This document shows, piece by piece, positions 15,874 through 24,555 of a stretch of 64,000 nucleotides of DNA. A program made the translations under genes and the position numbers. The notes under the pieces were generated by a model. That model was not told the origin of the DNA. It saw only the letters and a list, made by a program, of their open reading frames with translations, and did not search any database. The stretch's first letter is position 1; the number at the start of each line of letters is the position of its first letter. Source of the stretch: Salinibaculum rarum (lineage in GTDB: Archaea; Halobacteriota; Halobacteria; Halobacteriales; Haloarculaceae); NCBI RefSeq assembly GCF_030505615.1, contig NZ_CP129992.1, positions 1,054,001-1,118,000 of the forward strand, written 5' to 3'.

Positions 15874-17811
15874 TCAGACTGCAACTGCGATGGCGTCACT
15901 TATCGCGCCGACGACCGGCAGGATGTACTCGCCGACGAAGGCGAAATGAGAGAGGCCCGCAAGCAGCAAAAAGACGGTTCCGGCAGCGGCCGCGAGCCCG
16001 AGTGCCACGGCAGCCACCGGGTCGGCCCGCCGGTCGACCACGCTGACGAGTGACGCGACGGCCACAGCCACTCCCAGTCCGAACCCGAGCAGCGCGTGGA
16101 CGCGGGCGGCCTCACCGACGGCGTACTGGCCCACGACGAAGTACGCGAGCAGCAACTGCCCGCCGAGCGCGACCCCGGCTCCGTACGACCACAAAAGCGG
16201 TGACCGATGGGTTTCGAGCAGTCGCCGTACCGGTGCGGTCCCGGCTAGCAACACCACGCCTAGCGGGTACAACACGAGGAGATACCTGACCGTCACCTGC
16301 GTGTTGAGCGGGAGCCGACCGTTGTAGATGAGGACGAACCCGACGACAAACAGGAGCGCCAGCGCAGTTGTTGCATCGAGTGACTTTCGGAGTCTCTCGA
16401 CGCCACCAGTGAGAGCGCCGACCACAGCGCCGACGGTCGCACCGAGGAGCGGGGCCGCTTCGAGCAACGAGAGGTTGATACCGACGAACCGGGCGTCCTG
16501 GCGGATTCCGTCGACGCTGCTGGAGACGTACGTCCGGAGCAGCGACTCGGTGTTCGTGAGTTCTGCGAGGCTACCAGTTGTTATATCCAGTACCTCTCTG
16601 ACGATGACGCCGACTGGGCCTGCGCCGAGTCCGACGAGGAACTCTTCGAGCCGTCCGCCGATACTGCTCGCGCCATCTCCGCCACCGGTATTACTGCCAC
16701 TACTGACGCCACTACCACTGCCACCACCGCTGCCACCGCCACCACTGCCGCCACCGCCGAGATTCTCCTGTGTTGGCGAGGTGAGTCCGCTGTCGTCCAT
16801 CGCTCTCGGCGGTCGAAGCAACTCTCCCGTGACGAGGCTGTTCGTGACCAGCAGTGGGACAAGCGAGAGCGCGAAAGCACCGAAGACCATCGCTAATGTC
16901 CGTCTGTCGTTTGCGGGAGCGGTCGGAATGTCGACGAGCAGCAGTGCGCCGAAGACGAACAGCGCTTCGGCCGCGTGAATCGTCGTGAACAGCCCGACGA
17001 GTGCGTACGCGCCAGCGCGGTAGACCGGCACCGGACCCAACCCCGAAACCGTCGGTGCGGCGTCGGCGTCACGACTCCGCGCGAACGCGTACAGTACCCC
17101 GACGAGGACCAGCGCCGAGAAGACGTGTCGCTTGGGAATCGTCGCCCAGAGTCCGATCGGCGTCGCGACGACGACGCCGGCACCGGCAAACAGCCCCACC
17201 GCCGTCCCGTGTCGTCGCCGGAGGAGTCGATAACAGAAGACGGCCACCAGCCCCGCCGCTACCGCAGCGGTCAGCTGTAAGGCAAGCACTGCCAGCGATG
17301 CGTCGGCAAACGTCCGGACGAGAGCGGCGTTTGCCAGAAACGACGCCACGACCAGGCCGGTCCCGCCGTACAGCACCGGTCGCTCGTAGTCGGTGAGCCT
17401 GCTCACCTGGACTGCGAGCGCGAGCGCGAGCAGATGCCAGCCGGCGACGAGCGCGACGTGGAGGTTCACCACGCTGTCGACGGCCTGGAGCACCCACAGT
17501 GCCGGCAGCGACAGTACGAGTTGGCCGTAGTTGCGGCCGTAAACGTAGCCATCGCGGGTGTTCGTCCCCGGCGCGCCGAACGCGTCCGGGCCTGTTGTAT
17601 CGAGCCAGACGCGGCCGTGGCTGAGCGCCTCCAGCCCCCGAACCAGCGTAAAATTGTCGTTAATGAACACGCCGGCACGCCAGGTGAGCGTCACGAAACA
17701 CAGCGTCGCCAGGAACAACACCAAGCCGAGTCGGTCGCCGAACACGCGCCGGCCGACCGCCCGCATGGCGCTGTGGGCCCCAGCCCAGCGGTCACGCCAA
17801 CCGCTGTTCAC
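15874..17811 (-). CDS. Large multi-pass membrane protein with Gly/Ser linker
   Basis: A 645-aa integral membrane protein, perhaps GT-C/ArnT-like by its layout: a first helix, then a long extracellular loop with [38 protein letters not shown] and YVYGRNYGQ, then many helices. That loop resembles the first loop of archaeal dolichol-dependent glycosyltransferases, but no definite motif confirms it. The middle (about residues 345-385) is a Gly/Ser segment made of GGGGS-type units. C-terminal half has another six or so helices. Next gene upstream (the secreted protein) overlaps by 4 bases. Substrate unknown. Confidence 0.7.
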   Translation of the reverse strand: MNSGWRDRWAGAHSAMRAVGRRVFGDRLGLVLFLATLCFVTLTWRAGVFINDNFTLVRGLEALSHGRVWLDTTGPDAFGAPGTNTRDGYVYGRNYGQLVLSLPALWVLQAVDSVVNLHVALVAGWHLLALALAVQVSRLTDYERPVLYGGTGLVVASFLANAALVRTFADASLAVLALQLTAAVAAGLVAVFCYRLLRRRHGTAVGLFAGAGVVVATPIGLWATIPKRHVFSALVLVGVLYAFARSRDADAAPTVSGLGPVPVYRAGAYALVGLFTTIHAAEALFVFGALLLVDIPTAPANDRRTLAMVFGAFALSLVPLLVTNSLVTGELLRPPRAMDDSGLTSPTQENLGGGGSGGGGSGGGSGSGVSSGSNTGGGDGASSIGGRLEEFLVGLGAGPVGVIVREVLDITTGSLAELTNTESLLRTYVSSSVDGIRQDARFVGINLSLLEAAPLLGATVGAVVGALTGGVERLRKSLDATTALALLFVVGFVLIYNGRLPLNTQVTVRYLLVLYPLGVVLLAGTAPVRRLLETHRSPLLWSYGAGVALGGQLLLAYFVVGQYAVGEAARVHALLGFGLGVAVAVASLVSVVDRRADPVAAVALGLAAAAGTVFLLLAGLSHFAFVGEYILPVVGAISDAIAVAV

Positions 17812-18293
17812 GCTGTCACCTCGACGGTTATCGGCTCGGAGTAGAGGACTGTCTCGCCGTTGTCACCCCGGAGGACGAGCCGGAGTTCGCCCTCGTAGCT
17901 ACCGTTCGAAATCCGCTCGCCCTCCAGTGCCGCCGACTCGATAGAGAAGTTCGCCTGTCCCTCGCCCATCCGTTCGAGTCCGTTCACAGCGCTGGTGCCG
18001 TACCCGAGACCCTCGATGCTGATGGAGTAGGTCACAATCGGATTGCCCCGCAACTGCGAGATATCGACGGTCGCGCTGGGAACGCGCAGGTAGTAGACGT
18101 TCCCGCCCTGCCGACCGGGGTCTAGCGTGGCGGTGTCGGGCATTGAGACGACAGTCACCTCCGCAGTCCCCTGCCCGAGCGGTCCCTGGTCGCCCCCGCG
18201 GTCGGGGACGGTCCACAGTGGCGTCCCGGTCGCTGCCGTCGCCAGTACCATGAGGCCCACAGCGGCAAATACCACCACCCGACCCGGAGTCAT
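17808..18293 (-). CDS. Secreted protein of unknown function, 161 aa
   Basis: N-terminal signal-like helix VVVFAAVGLMVLATAATGTP after MTPGR, then a predominantly beta-strand domain (VYYLRVPSATVDISQLRGNP, ELRLVLRGDNGETVLYSEPI). No cysteines and no lipobox. The sequence looks like a small extracellular beta-sandwich. Its stop overlaps the start of the 645-aa membrane protein by 4 bases, so the two are translated together and probably act together at the cell surface. It sits downstream of the first pilin with a 90-base gap. Confidence 0.65.
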   Translation of the reverse strand: MTPGRVVVFAAVGLMVLATAATGTPLWTVPDRGGDQGPLGQGTAEVTVVSMPDTATLDPGRQGGNVYYLRVPSATVDISQLRGNPIVTYSISIEGLGYGTSAVNGLERMGEGQANFSIESAALEGERISNGSYEGELRLVLRGDNGETVLYSEPITVEVTA

Positions 18294-18383
18294 TGTCGAC
18301 TATCCGCAATCGGGGGGCATAAAATCGTCGCACGGCGCTGTCGCTGGTGGGCTGGTGCGCAAAAAACTGAATTCGGGAGTCGA

Positions 18384-18818
18384 TTATGCGGAATCTTCAG
18401 CGAGCGTCGCGGAGTTCTCGCCGTTGTCCCAGACGACTCTGATATCGTAGTTGCTCACTTTCCCGGTAACATTGACATAAGCACTATTTCCGGACGTGAC
18501 TTCACTGTCGCTCGCGCTCACGGTACCATTTGGACCGCCGTTACTATCCGTCCAATTGCCGTTATTATTGTTGTTCCCTCGAATGTACAGCTCTGAGGGC
18601 TTAATTGAGTCCCCGCTGTCGTGGGTAACGGTTACTATATTACTACTGTTTGGCCCATCGAAAGTGAACGTTGCCTGTGGCTGTGCCTCCCCTGGACCCA
18701 ACCCGAGCACGAAGGATGCAATCACCGCTGCCAGGATGACAGTAATCGCGACCATCAGGATGACCCCGATGACCGGGCTCACTGCGTCGTCGTCGTTTAG
18801 CAGTCTTCGTAGACGCAT
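18384..18818 (-). CDS. Type IV pilin (PilA-like), first copy
   Basis: A 144-aa haloarchaeal pilin. The prepilin N-terminus is [20 protein letters not shown]; the processing site precedes [17 protein letters not shown], the DUF1628-type pilin start, so the prepilin peptidase cuts after D11. A hydrophobic helix (residues about 15-40) ends FVLGLG, followed by an Asn/Ser/Thr/Gly-rich secreted domain ([10 protein letters not shown]). It is likely a subunit of adhesion pili. It lies 90 bases before the secreted-protein gene and 344 bases after the second pilin gene. The transmembrane segment is almost identical to that of the second pilin. Confidence 0.9.
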   Translation of the reverse strand: MRLRRLLNDDDAVSPVIGVILMVAITVILAAVIASFVLGLGPGEAQPQATFTFDGPNSSNIVTVTHDSGDSIKPSELYIRGNNNNNGNWTDSNGGPNGTVSASDSEVTSGNSAYVNVTGKVSNYDIRVVWDNGENSATLAEDSA

Positions 18819-19162
18819 AAGCGAGGCTTATTTTCCAGGGTATAAATTAATTGGGGTTGGTTGAGCGTTGAACTGACGCAGACTATCAAAACTGGGGCTT
18901 CTTCACGCGCTGAAAAAGCCGCTCTGTCTTGTATTTTTGCTCTGAACTCTCTCCAATTATCACAGATGATACTTAGGCAGCAAATATGGCATTAGAAGTG
19001 AAATTGCATCAATTCATAACAAATATTCCGGTGGTATGCGTAATAGATATTCCGCGACTGCCAAGACAGCTCACGGATGAAACTCCTGCTCGGTCCAGCA
19101 TCGCTGTTTGTCCGACTGTCTACAGAATGAATAAGCTGCAGAAGAAAATTCAGAGAACGCGC
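18819..19162. other. Intergenic region between two pilin genes
   Basis: This 344-base stretch is richer in A+T than its surroundings and has no supportable protein-coding frame; the one sizable forward frame (about 18986-19336) runs antisense into the second pilin. It holds the promoter and leader of the first pilin. On the minus strand, A/T-rich segments occur directly upstream of 18818 (AATTAATTTATACCCTGGAA), giving a TATA-like element TTTATA near 18841-18846. No tRNA, repeat or hairpin stands out. Confidence 0.4.
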
Positions 19163-19567
19163 TTAGCTAGTATCGTAGTCGTATTTACTGAGCGTCGCCG
19201 TGTCCGTCCCTGCGTCGTTGGTCCAGATGATGCGTATCGTCCCTTCACCAGAAGTGACGTTCACTTCGGCTGTATCACCAGCCGCAATCTCTGTTGGGAA
19301 CGGAGTGTTCAGCCTTTCGACATCCCCTTTGATTGACACACTATCGTTCTGCAGCGTCGCACCACCGTCGTGTGTGACGGTGATGTTTCCGCCGCTCGTG
19401 GTATACGAGAAACTAGCCTGCGGTGCGGTGTCGCTAACCTGTTCGCCGAGTCCCAGCACGAACGTCGCGATGACGGCCGCCAGAATCACCGTGATGGCGA
19501 CCATCAGGATGACGCCGATGACCGGACTCACTGCGTCGTCGTCGTTGAGGAGTTGTTTCAGTTTCAT
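19163..19567 (-). CDS. Type IV pilin (PilA-like), second copy
   Basis: A 134-aa pilin starting [20 protein letters not shown]; the upstream codons in this frame do not give a pilin N-terminus. The hydrophobic segment matches the first copy nearly residue for residue, with one Ser/Thr change at FVLGLG. The exposed domain differs: SFSYTTSGGNITVTHDGGAT then RLNTPFPTEIAAGDTAEVNV. The pair thus shares the assembly helix but has different surface domains, as in multi-pilin haloarchaeal pili. A TATA-like element lies about 120 bases upstream, giving a leader near 95 bases. Confidence 0.9.
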   Translation of the reverse strand: MKLKQLLNDDDAVSPVIGVILMVAITVILAAVIATFVLGLGEQVSDTAPQASFSYTTSGGNITVTHDGGATLQNDSVSIKGDVERLNTPFPTEIAAGDTAEVNVTSGEGTIRIIWTNDAGTDTATLSKYDYDTS

Positions 19568-19686
19568 GATTTCCGTGTCCTGCGCCCGCCGCCCCGGCGT
19601 CACAGGCCTGTCTCGTCTCCGAATGTAGAACCTGCTGCCCAACCGCGCCGGCAGATGCGCTTCACTTTATTCAGAAGTTGCGACGC

Positions 19687-19694
19687 TATATAAA
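19687..19694 (-). promoter_or_regulatory. TATA-like box upstream of second pilin
   Basis: On the minus strand the bases read TTTATATA in an otherwise G+C-rich region, the best TATA match in the 270-base gap between the pilin and coaBC. It is 120 bases from the pilin start, implying an untranslated leader of about 95 bases, long for a haloarchaeon. It may instead serve as a minor element; nothing else in the gap competes. Confidence 0.4.
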
Positions 19695-19837
19695 TGCTGG
19701 CGTTGTATCGAAGAATGATACCGCGACAGCTTCTGTCATGCCATCTTACGCCACTTTCAACGCTGGTTTCATATCCCGCTGTGGCGGGCCTATGACCTCC
19801 TTGGCGGGCGTGGCTGAGTAGCGTCCCCACGGTTCGC

Positions 19838-20995
19838 TCAGGACAGCACTGCTGCGAGTTCGTCTGCAATTTCTGCGCCGAGGGTTGCCTTCGACCCGGC
19901 GACGTGCTCGGTACTCCCCGGGCGGACGATGACCGCCTCCGTTTCGTCTGCACCCATCACGCTCGCGCGATTCCCGACGACGAAGGCCAGTCCGGCCCGG
20001 TCGAGCAGGGCACGAGCCTTCTCCACGATGGCCTCTTGGTCGCCCCCGGTTTCGGCTTTGAACCCGACGATAGACAGGTCGGGATGCTCGTCGCGGACCG
20101 TGTCGATGAGCTTCGGCGTCGGCTCCAGTTCGAGTGTGTGGCTGTCCTTTCCCGAGCGTATCTTTTCGGCGCTTTCCTCGATGGTGTAATCGGAGATAGC
20201 CGCCGCCGAGACCAGTGCGTCGGCGTCGTCGGCGTGGGCCTGGACCGCGGCGAGCATCTCCGCGGCGCTCTCGACTTGTTCGACGGTCGCCCACGCGATG
20301 TCCGGTCCGTCGTGGACGACGGTCACGTCTGCACCGCGGGCGTAGCAGGCCCGAGCGACCGCCCGGCCGGTGCGTCCCGATGCGCGATTCGAGAGCGTTC
20401 GGATGGGGTCGATCGATTCGGTGGTCGCGCCGCTGGTGACGACGACGTGCTCGCCGGCCAGGGACTGCTCGGTCGTCGCCCGCGCGAGTTCGGTCACGAT
20501 GTCGCTCTCGGCGGCGATTTTGGCCTTCCCCTCCTCGATGCGTGGGTCGACGAAATCGACGCCCCACGACTCCAGTTGGTCGATGGCGTCGAGCACGCCG
20601 GGGTGGTCGTACATCGGTTCGTGCATCGCCGGAACGACGACGGTGGGCACGTCCGCGCCGAGTGCCGTCGTCGCGGTCGTCGTCACCGGCGTATCGTCGA
20701 TTGCGGCGGCCATCTTCCCGACGGTGTTTGCCGTCGCCGGCGCAATCAGCAGCACGTCGGCCCACCCTTCGCGACCGCACAGTTCGACGTGCTCGACGTT
20801 CCCGGTAATCTCGGTGACGACGGGATTTTCGGTGGCAAATTCAAGCGCCCACGGATGGATGATGTGCTCGGCGGCCGATGTCGTCACCGCCCGGACCGAG
20901 GCCCCCTCCCGACGCAGTTCGTGGGCGAGTTCGACCGTCTTCACCGCAGCAATCGACCCGGCCACGCCCAGCGCGACGTTCACTCCTGCCAGCAT
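19838..20995 (-). CDS. coaBC: Bifunctional phosphopantothenoylcysteine decarboxylase / phosphopantothenate-cysteine ligase
   Basis: A 385-aa two-domain enzyme of CoA synthesis. The ATG giving MLAGVNVALGVAGSIAAVKT is chosen over one nine codons upstream because it starts the flavin-binding fold (GVAGSIAA). The N-terminal CoaC domain (to about 180) has APATANTVGKMAAAI, the PASANT-like motif, and PAMHEPM, the P-x-M-x-x-x-M substrate segment. The C-terminal CoaB domain has VVTSGATTESIDPIRTLSNR (phosphopantothenate and nucleotide site) and FKAET. Together they couple cysteine to 4'-phosphopantothenate and decarboxylate the product. MfnA, pantoate kinase and phosphopantothenate synthetase are also in this window. 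Confidence 0.93.
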   Translation of the reverse strand: MLAGVNVALGVAGSIAAVKTVELAHELRREGASVRAVTTSAAEHIIHPWALEFATENPVVTEITGNVEHVELCGREGWADVLLIAPATANTVGKMAAAIDDTPVTTTATTALGADVPTVVVPAMHEPMYDHPGVLDAIDQLESWGVDFVDPRIEEGKAKIAAESDIVTELARATTEQSLAGEHVVVTSGATTESIDPIRTLSNRASGRTGRAVARACYARGADVTVVHDGPDIAWATVEQVESAAEMLAAVQAHADDADALVSAAAISDYTIEESAEKIRSGKDSHTLELEPTPKLIDTVRDEHPDLSIVGFKAETGGDQEAIVEKARALLDRAGLAFVVGNRASVMGADETEAVIVRPGSTEHVAGSKATLGAEIADELAAVLS

Positions 20996-21035
20996 ACGTC
21001 CACTCCCGTGGCGCGCGAACATAAATGCGGGTGGG

Positions 21036-21767
21036 CTACTCGTCGACGCTCGGGTGCTGGCTTGGCTCGTCGGGATGTGGCTCGCTGAACTGCGACTGCA
21101 TGACTTCCCGCGCTTCCCGTTCGCGGCGCTTTCGCTCCTCGTCTGTTATCTCTTCACAGCCCGGCGGCACGTCTCGCCCCCGGTCGGTGAAGTATCCCTC
21201 CGGTGCGACCCAGTCGTGATAGAACGGCACGGCCGAGTCGTCGATGACCGTCAGCGCGACGCTGGCACCGTCGCCGGCCGCGACGACGGTCTGGTGGTGC
21301 GTCTCGGCGACGCGACCCGCGGCGTACAGTCCGTCGACGTCGCTCTCACCGTGTTCGTCCACGTCGAGGTACGTCTTGCTCCCGCGCTTGACCAGCCCCA
21401 CGTCGAGGGCGGCCAGGTAGTCCGTATCGGCCCAGGAGGTGCAGATGACGTACTCTGCGGTCACACTCTCTGTTGTACCGGCGACATCGACCTCGAAGCG
21501 ACCGTCGTCTGCGAGACTGACACCTTCGACTTGCCCTTCGCGAATCTGGCAGTCGTTGCGCTGGGCTTGCTCGCGCGTCAGGTCCAGAAAGCGGCGTGCG
21601 TTGACCCCGGCCGGGAACCCGGGGACGTTCTCGAGGTGTGCGTTCCGTTCGAGGATGGGGTCCCCACCGTCGAACACCAGTGTGTCCAACCCCGCGCGTG
21701 CGGTGAAAATTCCGGCAGTCAACCCCGCCGGCCCGGCACCGACGATACAGACGTCTCGTGTCTCCAT
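21036..21767 (-). CDS. Thioredoxin-reductase-like FAD protein without redox cysteines
   Basis: A 243-aa flavoprotein. It begins METRDVCIVGAGPAGLTAGI with the GxGxxG FAD motif, has ERNAHLENVPGFPAGV like thioredoxin reductases, and ends with the second FAD motif GLYAAGRVAETHHQTVVAAG. It is shorter than thioredoxin reductase (about 310 aa) and the region that normally holds the NADPH domain with its CxxC pair is missing: after the segment YVICTSWADTDYLA it goes directly to the second FAD motif, and no CxxC occurs. So it cannot reduce thioredoxin in the usual way. A charged C-terminal tail (DEERKRREREAREVMQ) is unusual. Electron partners are unknown. Confidence 0.75.
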   Translation of the reverse strand: METRDVCIVGAGPAGLTAGIFTARAGLDTLVFDGGDPILERNAHLENVPGFPAGVNARRFLDLTREQAQRNDCQIREGQVEGVSLADDGRFEVDVAGTTESVTAEYVICTSWADTDYLAALDVGLVKRGSKTYLDVDEHGESDVDGLYAAGRVAETHHQTVVAAGDGASVALTVIDDSAVPFYHDWVAPEGYFTDRGRDVPPGCEEITDEERKRREREAREVMQSQFSEPHPDEPSQHPSVDE

Positions 21768-21888
21768 ACCCATCCGTTCGCGCTGCCCGACCAGAAGGTG
21801 ACGGATTCATTTCAGGGTGGGCCCGCGACGCGTGGCGGTGGGTTGCCACAATGCGTGAACATTAGGATGTCCAGCCCAATGTGGCGGT

Positions 21889-22422
21889 GTGGACGCTGTC
21901 GACGTCAGCACGGTGATCTATCTGCCCGCCACGGACGTCTACGAGTTTCTGCTGGACTTCCCGCGGTATGCCCGCTACTCCGAACACCTAGACGAGGTTC
22001 GCCGCCGTGACGGCGACGGGTCGCCGGGAACGCGCTACGACATCACGTTCTCGTGGTGGCGCCTCTCCTATACGGCTAACTCGCGGGTGACGGACGTGGA
22101 CCCGCCAAACCGCATCGACTGGCGACTCGTCAGGGACATTGACGCGCGCGGGCACTGGGCTGTCGTTCCCGAACCCGAGTCGGCGCCGGACCCGGAGACG
22201 CCGGCGACGCGCGTGCGCCTGTACATCGAGTTCGCACCAGGGTCTGCCGACAAGGGCGCCCTCGGACTGCCCGCGACGGTCTCACTCGACTGGCTCGTCG
22301 ACCGCATCAAACCGAAGGTGACCGCAGAAGCAGAGCGAATCGTCGAGCGCATCGTCGCCGACCTCGAAGGGGAACCACGCGAGGTGACACTCGACGTGCA
22401 CACCACCCCGGATTCGCTGTAG
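21889..22422 (+). CDS. SRPBCC-fold (polyketide-cyclase/lipid-binding-like) protein
   Basis: A 177-aa soluble protein starting with GTG. Features match the START/SRPBCC family: an N-terminal strand VDVSTVIYLPATDVYEFLLD, the F-P-x-Y-x-x-Y-x-x-H segment DFPRYARYSEHLDEVRR, and a C-terminal long helix (KPKVTAEAERIVERIVADLE) that closes the hydrophobic cavity. Such proteins bind lipids, quinones or aromatic molecules; the ligand cannot be told. The gene stands between two leftward genes and is separated from the thioredoxin-reductase-like gene by 121 bases in a divergent arrangement, which may share a promoter region. Confidence 0.75.
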   Translation: MDAVDVSTVIYLPATDVYEFLLDFPRYARYSEHLDEVRRRDGDGSPGTRYDITFSWWRLSYTANSRVTDVDPPNRIDWRLVRDIDARGHWAVVPEPESAPDPETPATRVRLYIEFAPGSADKGALGLPATVSLDWLVDRIKPKVTAEAERIVERIVADLEGEPREVTLDVHTTPDSL

Positions 22423-22436
22423 AAACTGAGAGTTGT

Positions 22437-23387
22437 CTACCGACCGATATCGTAGGTGTCGATGGTCGCGCTGACGACACCAGCGCTTCCGCTCTGGCTG
22501 ACGCTGGTATTTCGCGCGTACGAGAGAATCCCGCCGCTAGTGTCGTTGCGTTCGACGTATTCCTCGAGGTCACCGGTGTTGACCTCGCTCTCGTTGTCGA
22601 AGACGAACACTCGCTTGAACTTTGAGTTTTTGCCGTTGATAGTGATCGACGTCCCCGACGCGACCATCCCGCCGAAATCGCCCCGGGCGATAGACTCCCG
22701 GGAGCTGCTGATCTCGTCGCGGAGCGTCCGCCCGTAGACGATCGTCCCGCCGAGTTCGTTTGCCAGCGTGCTGAACGCGTCGTCGTCGTTGACCGCGCGA
22801 CCCTCGCCGTTTTGGCCGACGTCGATTATCGTCTTCGCGTTCTCGACCGCCGAACTGAACGTGTTGCCAAAGCGGCTCCCCGTCGCCTGGGCAGAAATAA
22901 TCGCGTTCCCGCTGACTGCCCACGCCTGTCTGGCGTCGTCTGTGTCGTCGCCGTCGGGAATATAAATATCGTAGTTCCCTTTCGAGTCTTCCTGGGAGTA
23001 CTCACCGCCGTCGCCGGCCCCACTTGGAGTCGTTAGCTCACTGTCGACGTCGCCGACATTGTACGACCCTTTGTACACTGTCCCTGACTCGAACGACAGC
23101 TCCATGTTGAGTGATTGCCACGAAACGCCGGTCCGGTAGCTTCGTTGCCGCTGGGCGTACGTGTTTGGGCGGAGATTGTTCCGGTTCCCGTGTATCTGTG
23201 TCGGACTGCTCACTCTGAAGCGAACGGCCTCGCTGTCAGGTTCGAGTTCTCCCGCTGCGGGCACCCAGTTCGCAAACGCCCCGCTCCCGCCGCCTCCGCC
23301 GAGGAACGGAATCTGCTCACACCCCGCGAGCATCCCTGCACCCGCGGCCGCACTCGTCGCCAGAAATTGCCGTCGTGTCGGTTTCAT
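22437..23387 (-). CDS. Tat-exported lipoprotein of unknown function
   Basis: A 316-aa protein with an unmistakable twin-arginine signal and lipobox, TRRQFLATSAAAGAGMLAGC, so it is folded in the cytoplasm and anchored outside through the lipidated Cys. A Gly-rich linker follows (FLGGGGGSG). The mature domain begins NWVPAAGELEPDSEAVRFRV and has alternating strands and turns with Tyr/Ser/Thr-rich stretches; it contains no further cysteines. No domain family is recognised. It ends 14 bases from the SRPBCC gene's stop, converging on it. Confidence 0.75.
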   Translation of the reverse strand: MKPTRRQFLATSAAAGAGMLAGCEQIPFLGGGGGSGAFANWVPAAGELEPDSEAVRFRVSSPTQIHGNRNNLRPNTYAQRQRSYRTGVSWQSLNMELSFESGTVYKGSYNVGDVDSELTTPSGAGDGGEYSQEDSKGNYDIYIPDGDDTDDARQAWAVSGNAIISAQATGSRFGNTFSSAVENAKTIIDVGQNGEGRAVNDDDAFSTLANELGGTIVYGRTLRDEISSSRESIARGDFGGMVASGTSITINGKNSKFKRVFVFDNESEVNTGDLEEYVERNDTSGGILSYARNTSVSQSGSAGVVSATIDTYDIGR

Positions 23388-23502
23388 TCCAATTTCACCT
23401 TTTTTACCGTCTCATAAATGTGTACTGTTTTTCCAGTCCAGCGGAGAGACTCCGCTCTCGTGACCGCGGCGAAGCGACGAGAAAGCGGTGTCGCGGCGGG
23501 CG

Positions 23503-24192
23503 TTACTCTTCGAACTCGCCGTAGTCGCCGCCGTACTTCATGAAGAAGTAGGCCAGGCCGAGCGTCCCGGCCATCACGAGCATGGTGGCGACGCCGAGCG
23601 CCTTCGCGCTGCTGGGGAGGTCACCGGGGCCGGCGTTGCCGCCAGTTTCGACCGTCGGGTAGTCGGTTCCGACCACGACGACACCGAGCATCCCACTCGC
23701 CTCGTGGGGGATACAGACGTAGTTGTAGATGCCGTCCTCTTCGAACGTGTACTCGTACGTGCCGGAGGACTTGGGTGACCCGGAGTTGAACACTTCGTCG
23801 CCTTGCTCGACGACGTTGTGTGCGCCGCCTTCACCGGTCCACTCCCAGACGACCGTCGCACCGTTGTCGACGTGGACCGCAGCGGGACCGAACGCCAGTC
23901 CGGAACTCCCCGCGCCGACTTCGACGACTACCTCGTCCTGGCCTCGCCGGTCGGCAATCGACCCGTCGAAGTTGTTCGCGTCGTCGAGAAACCCGCCGAG
24001 GTCCGGCTGGCCACCGCCACCACCGCCGCCGCCTCCGGAGTCGGTTTCGTTGCCGGATGCGGTGGTTTCGTTGCCGGCCTCTGTCCCGTTTTCCTGTGCG
24101 GTCGCGGTCCCCGTTGCTGCGGCGGCAGCCGTCGTTCCTGCCGCTGCCTGCATGAATCGACGGCGCGAGACACTCGCGTCGTTGTCGCTCAT
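23503..24192 (-). CDS. Halocyanin-type blue copper protein with C-terminal anchor
   Basis: A 229-aa membrane-tethered cupredoxin. The N-terminus SRRRFMQAAAGTTAAAAATG is a Tat signal with an Ala-rich core and a probable cut after AQ. A Gly-rich linker with nine consecutive Gly leads to the plastocyanin domain (residues about 85-175). Copper ligands are visible: His in EGGAHNVV, then Cys, His and Met in YVCIPHEASGM. Unlike the common lipid-anchored halocyanins, it has a C-terminal transmembrane helix (ALGVATMLVMAGTLGLAYFF). It would carry electrons at the outer membrane face. Next gene downstream on the same strand is the Tat lipoprotein. Confidence 0.9.
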   Translation of the reverse strand: MSDNDASVSRRRFMQAAAGTTAAAAATGTATAQENGTEAGNETTASGNETDSGGGGGGGGGQPDLGGFLDDANNFDGSIADRRGQDEVVVEVGAGSSGLAFGPAAVHVDNGATVVWEWTGEGGAHNVVEQGDEVFNSGSPKSSGTYEYTFEEDGIYNYVCIPHEASGMLGVVVVGTDYPTVETGGNAGPGDLPSSAKALGVATMLVMAGTLGLAYFFMKYGGDYGEFEE

Positions 24193-24238
24193 ACGTACCG
24201 CTTCGAAATCACGCGTAGTGAATACTTCGCTTCCAGAT

Positions 24239-24511
24239 TCAGGGCAGCAAGTTCAGATAGCCCGCCGCGAAGGCGAGCGCCAACACGACCCCGATTGCGA
24301 CGAAGAGGGCGTTCTCGAGGTCGATTTCCTGGGCTTCGAGTTCCTCCGGTACGTCCATCTTCCCCGCGACACCCGCGTCGATGCCCCCACTGTCGTCGGT
24401 TTCCTCCTCGTCTGCGGGGACGCCGTCGCTGTCGCTTGCCGTATCGCTCTCGTCTTCGAGGTCCGACAGCGAGTACCGCCACTCTTCCTCGTCGTCGGAG
24501 TCGGTTGCCAT
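24239..24511 (-). CDS. Acidic single-span membrane protein, 90 aa
   Basis: MATDSDDEEEWRYSLSDLED starts a strongly acidic cytoplasmic region of about 60 residues with a mostly disordered composition, followed by a helix-break segment (DVPEELEAQEIDLENA) and one C-terminal membrane helix LFVAIGVVLALAFAAGYLNL. Nothing more is recognisable. It is located between metG and halocyanin genes, 44 bases after the metG stop and 46 bases before the halocyanin start, all in the same direction, so it may be co-transcribed. The start is the ATG at the beginning of the acidic region; upstream codons in frame lie in metG. Confidence 0.65.
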   Translation of the reverse strand: MATDSDDEEEWRYSLSDLEDESDTASDSDGVPADEEETDDSGGIDAGVAGKMDVPEELEAQEIDLENALFVAIGVVLALAFAAGYLNLLP

Positions 24512-24555
24512 ACTGGTCCTTGGCGGTCCACGCTCAAAAGGCTGGCCGGTCGGGC

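Noticed and set aside
16328-16978. Long plus-strand open frame opposite the 645-aa membrane protein
   Set aside because: Ser/Pro/Thr-rich, low complexity, and exactly opposite a well-supported membrane protein; a G+C artefact.
18986-19336. Forward open frame of 116 codons in the pilin intergenic region
   Set aside because: It is antisense to the second pilin over most of its length and has no protein-like composition.
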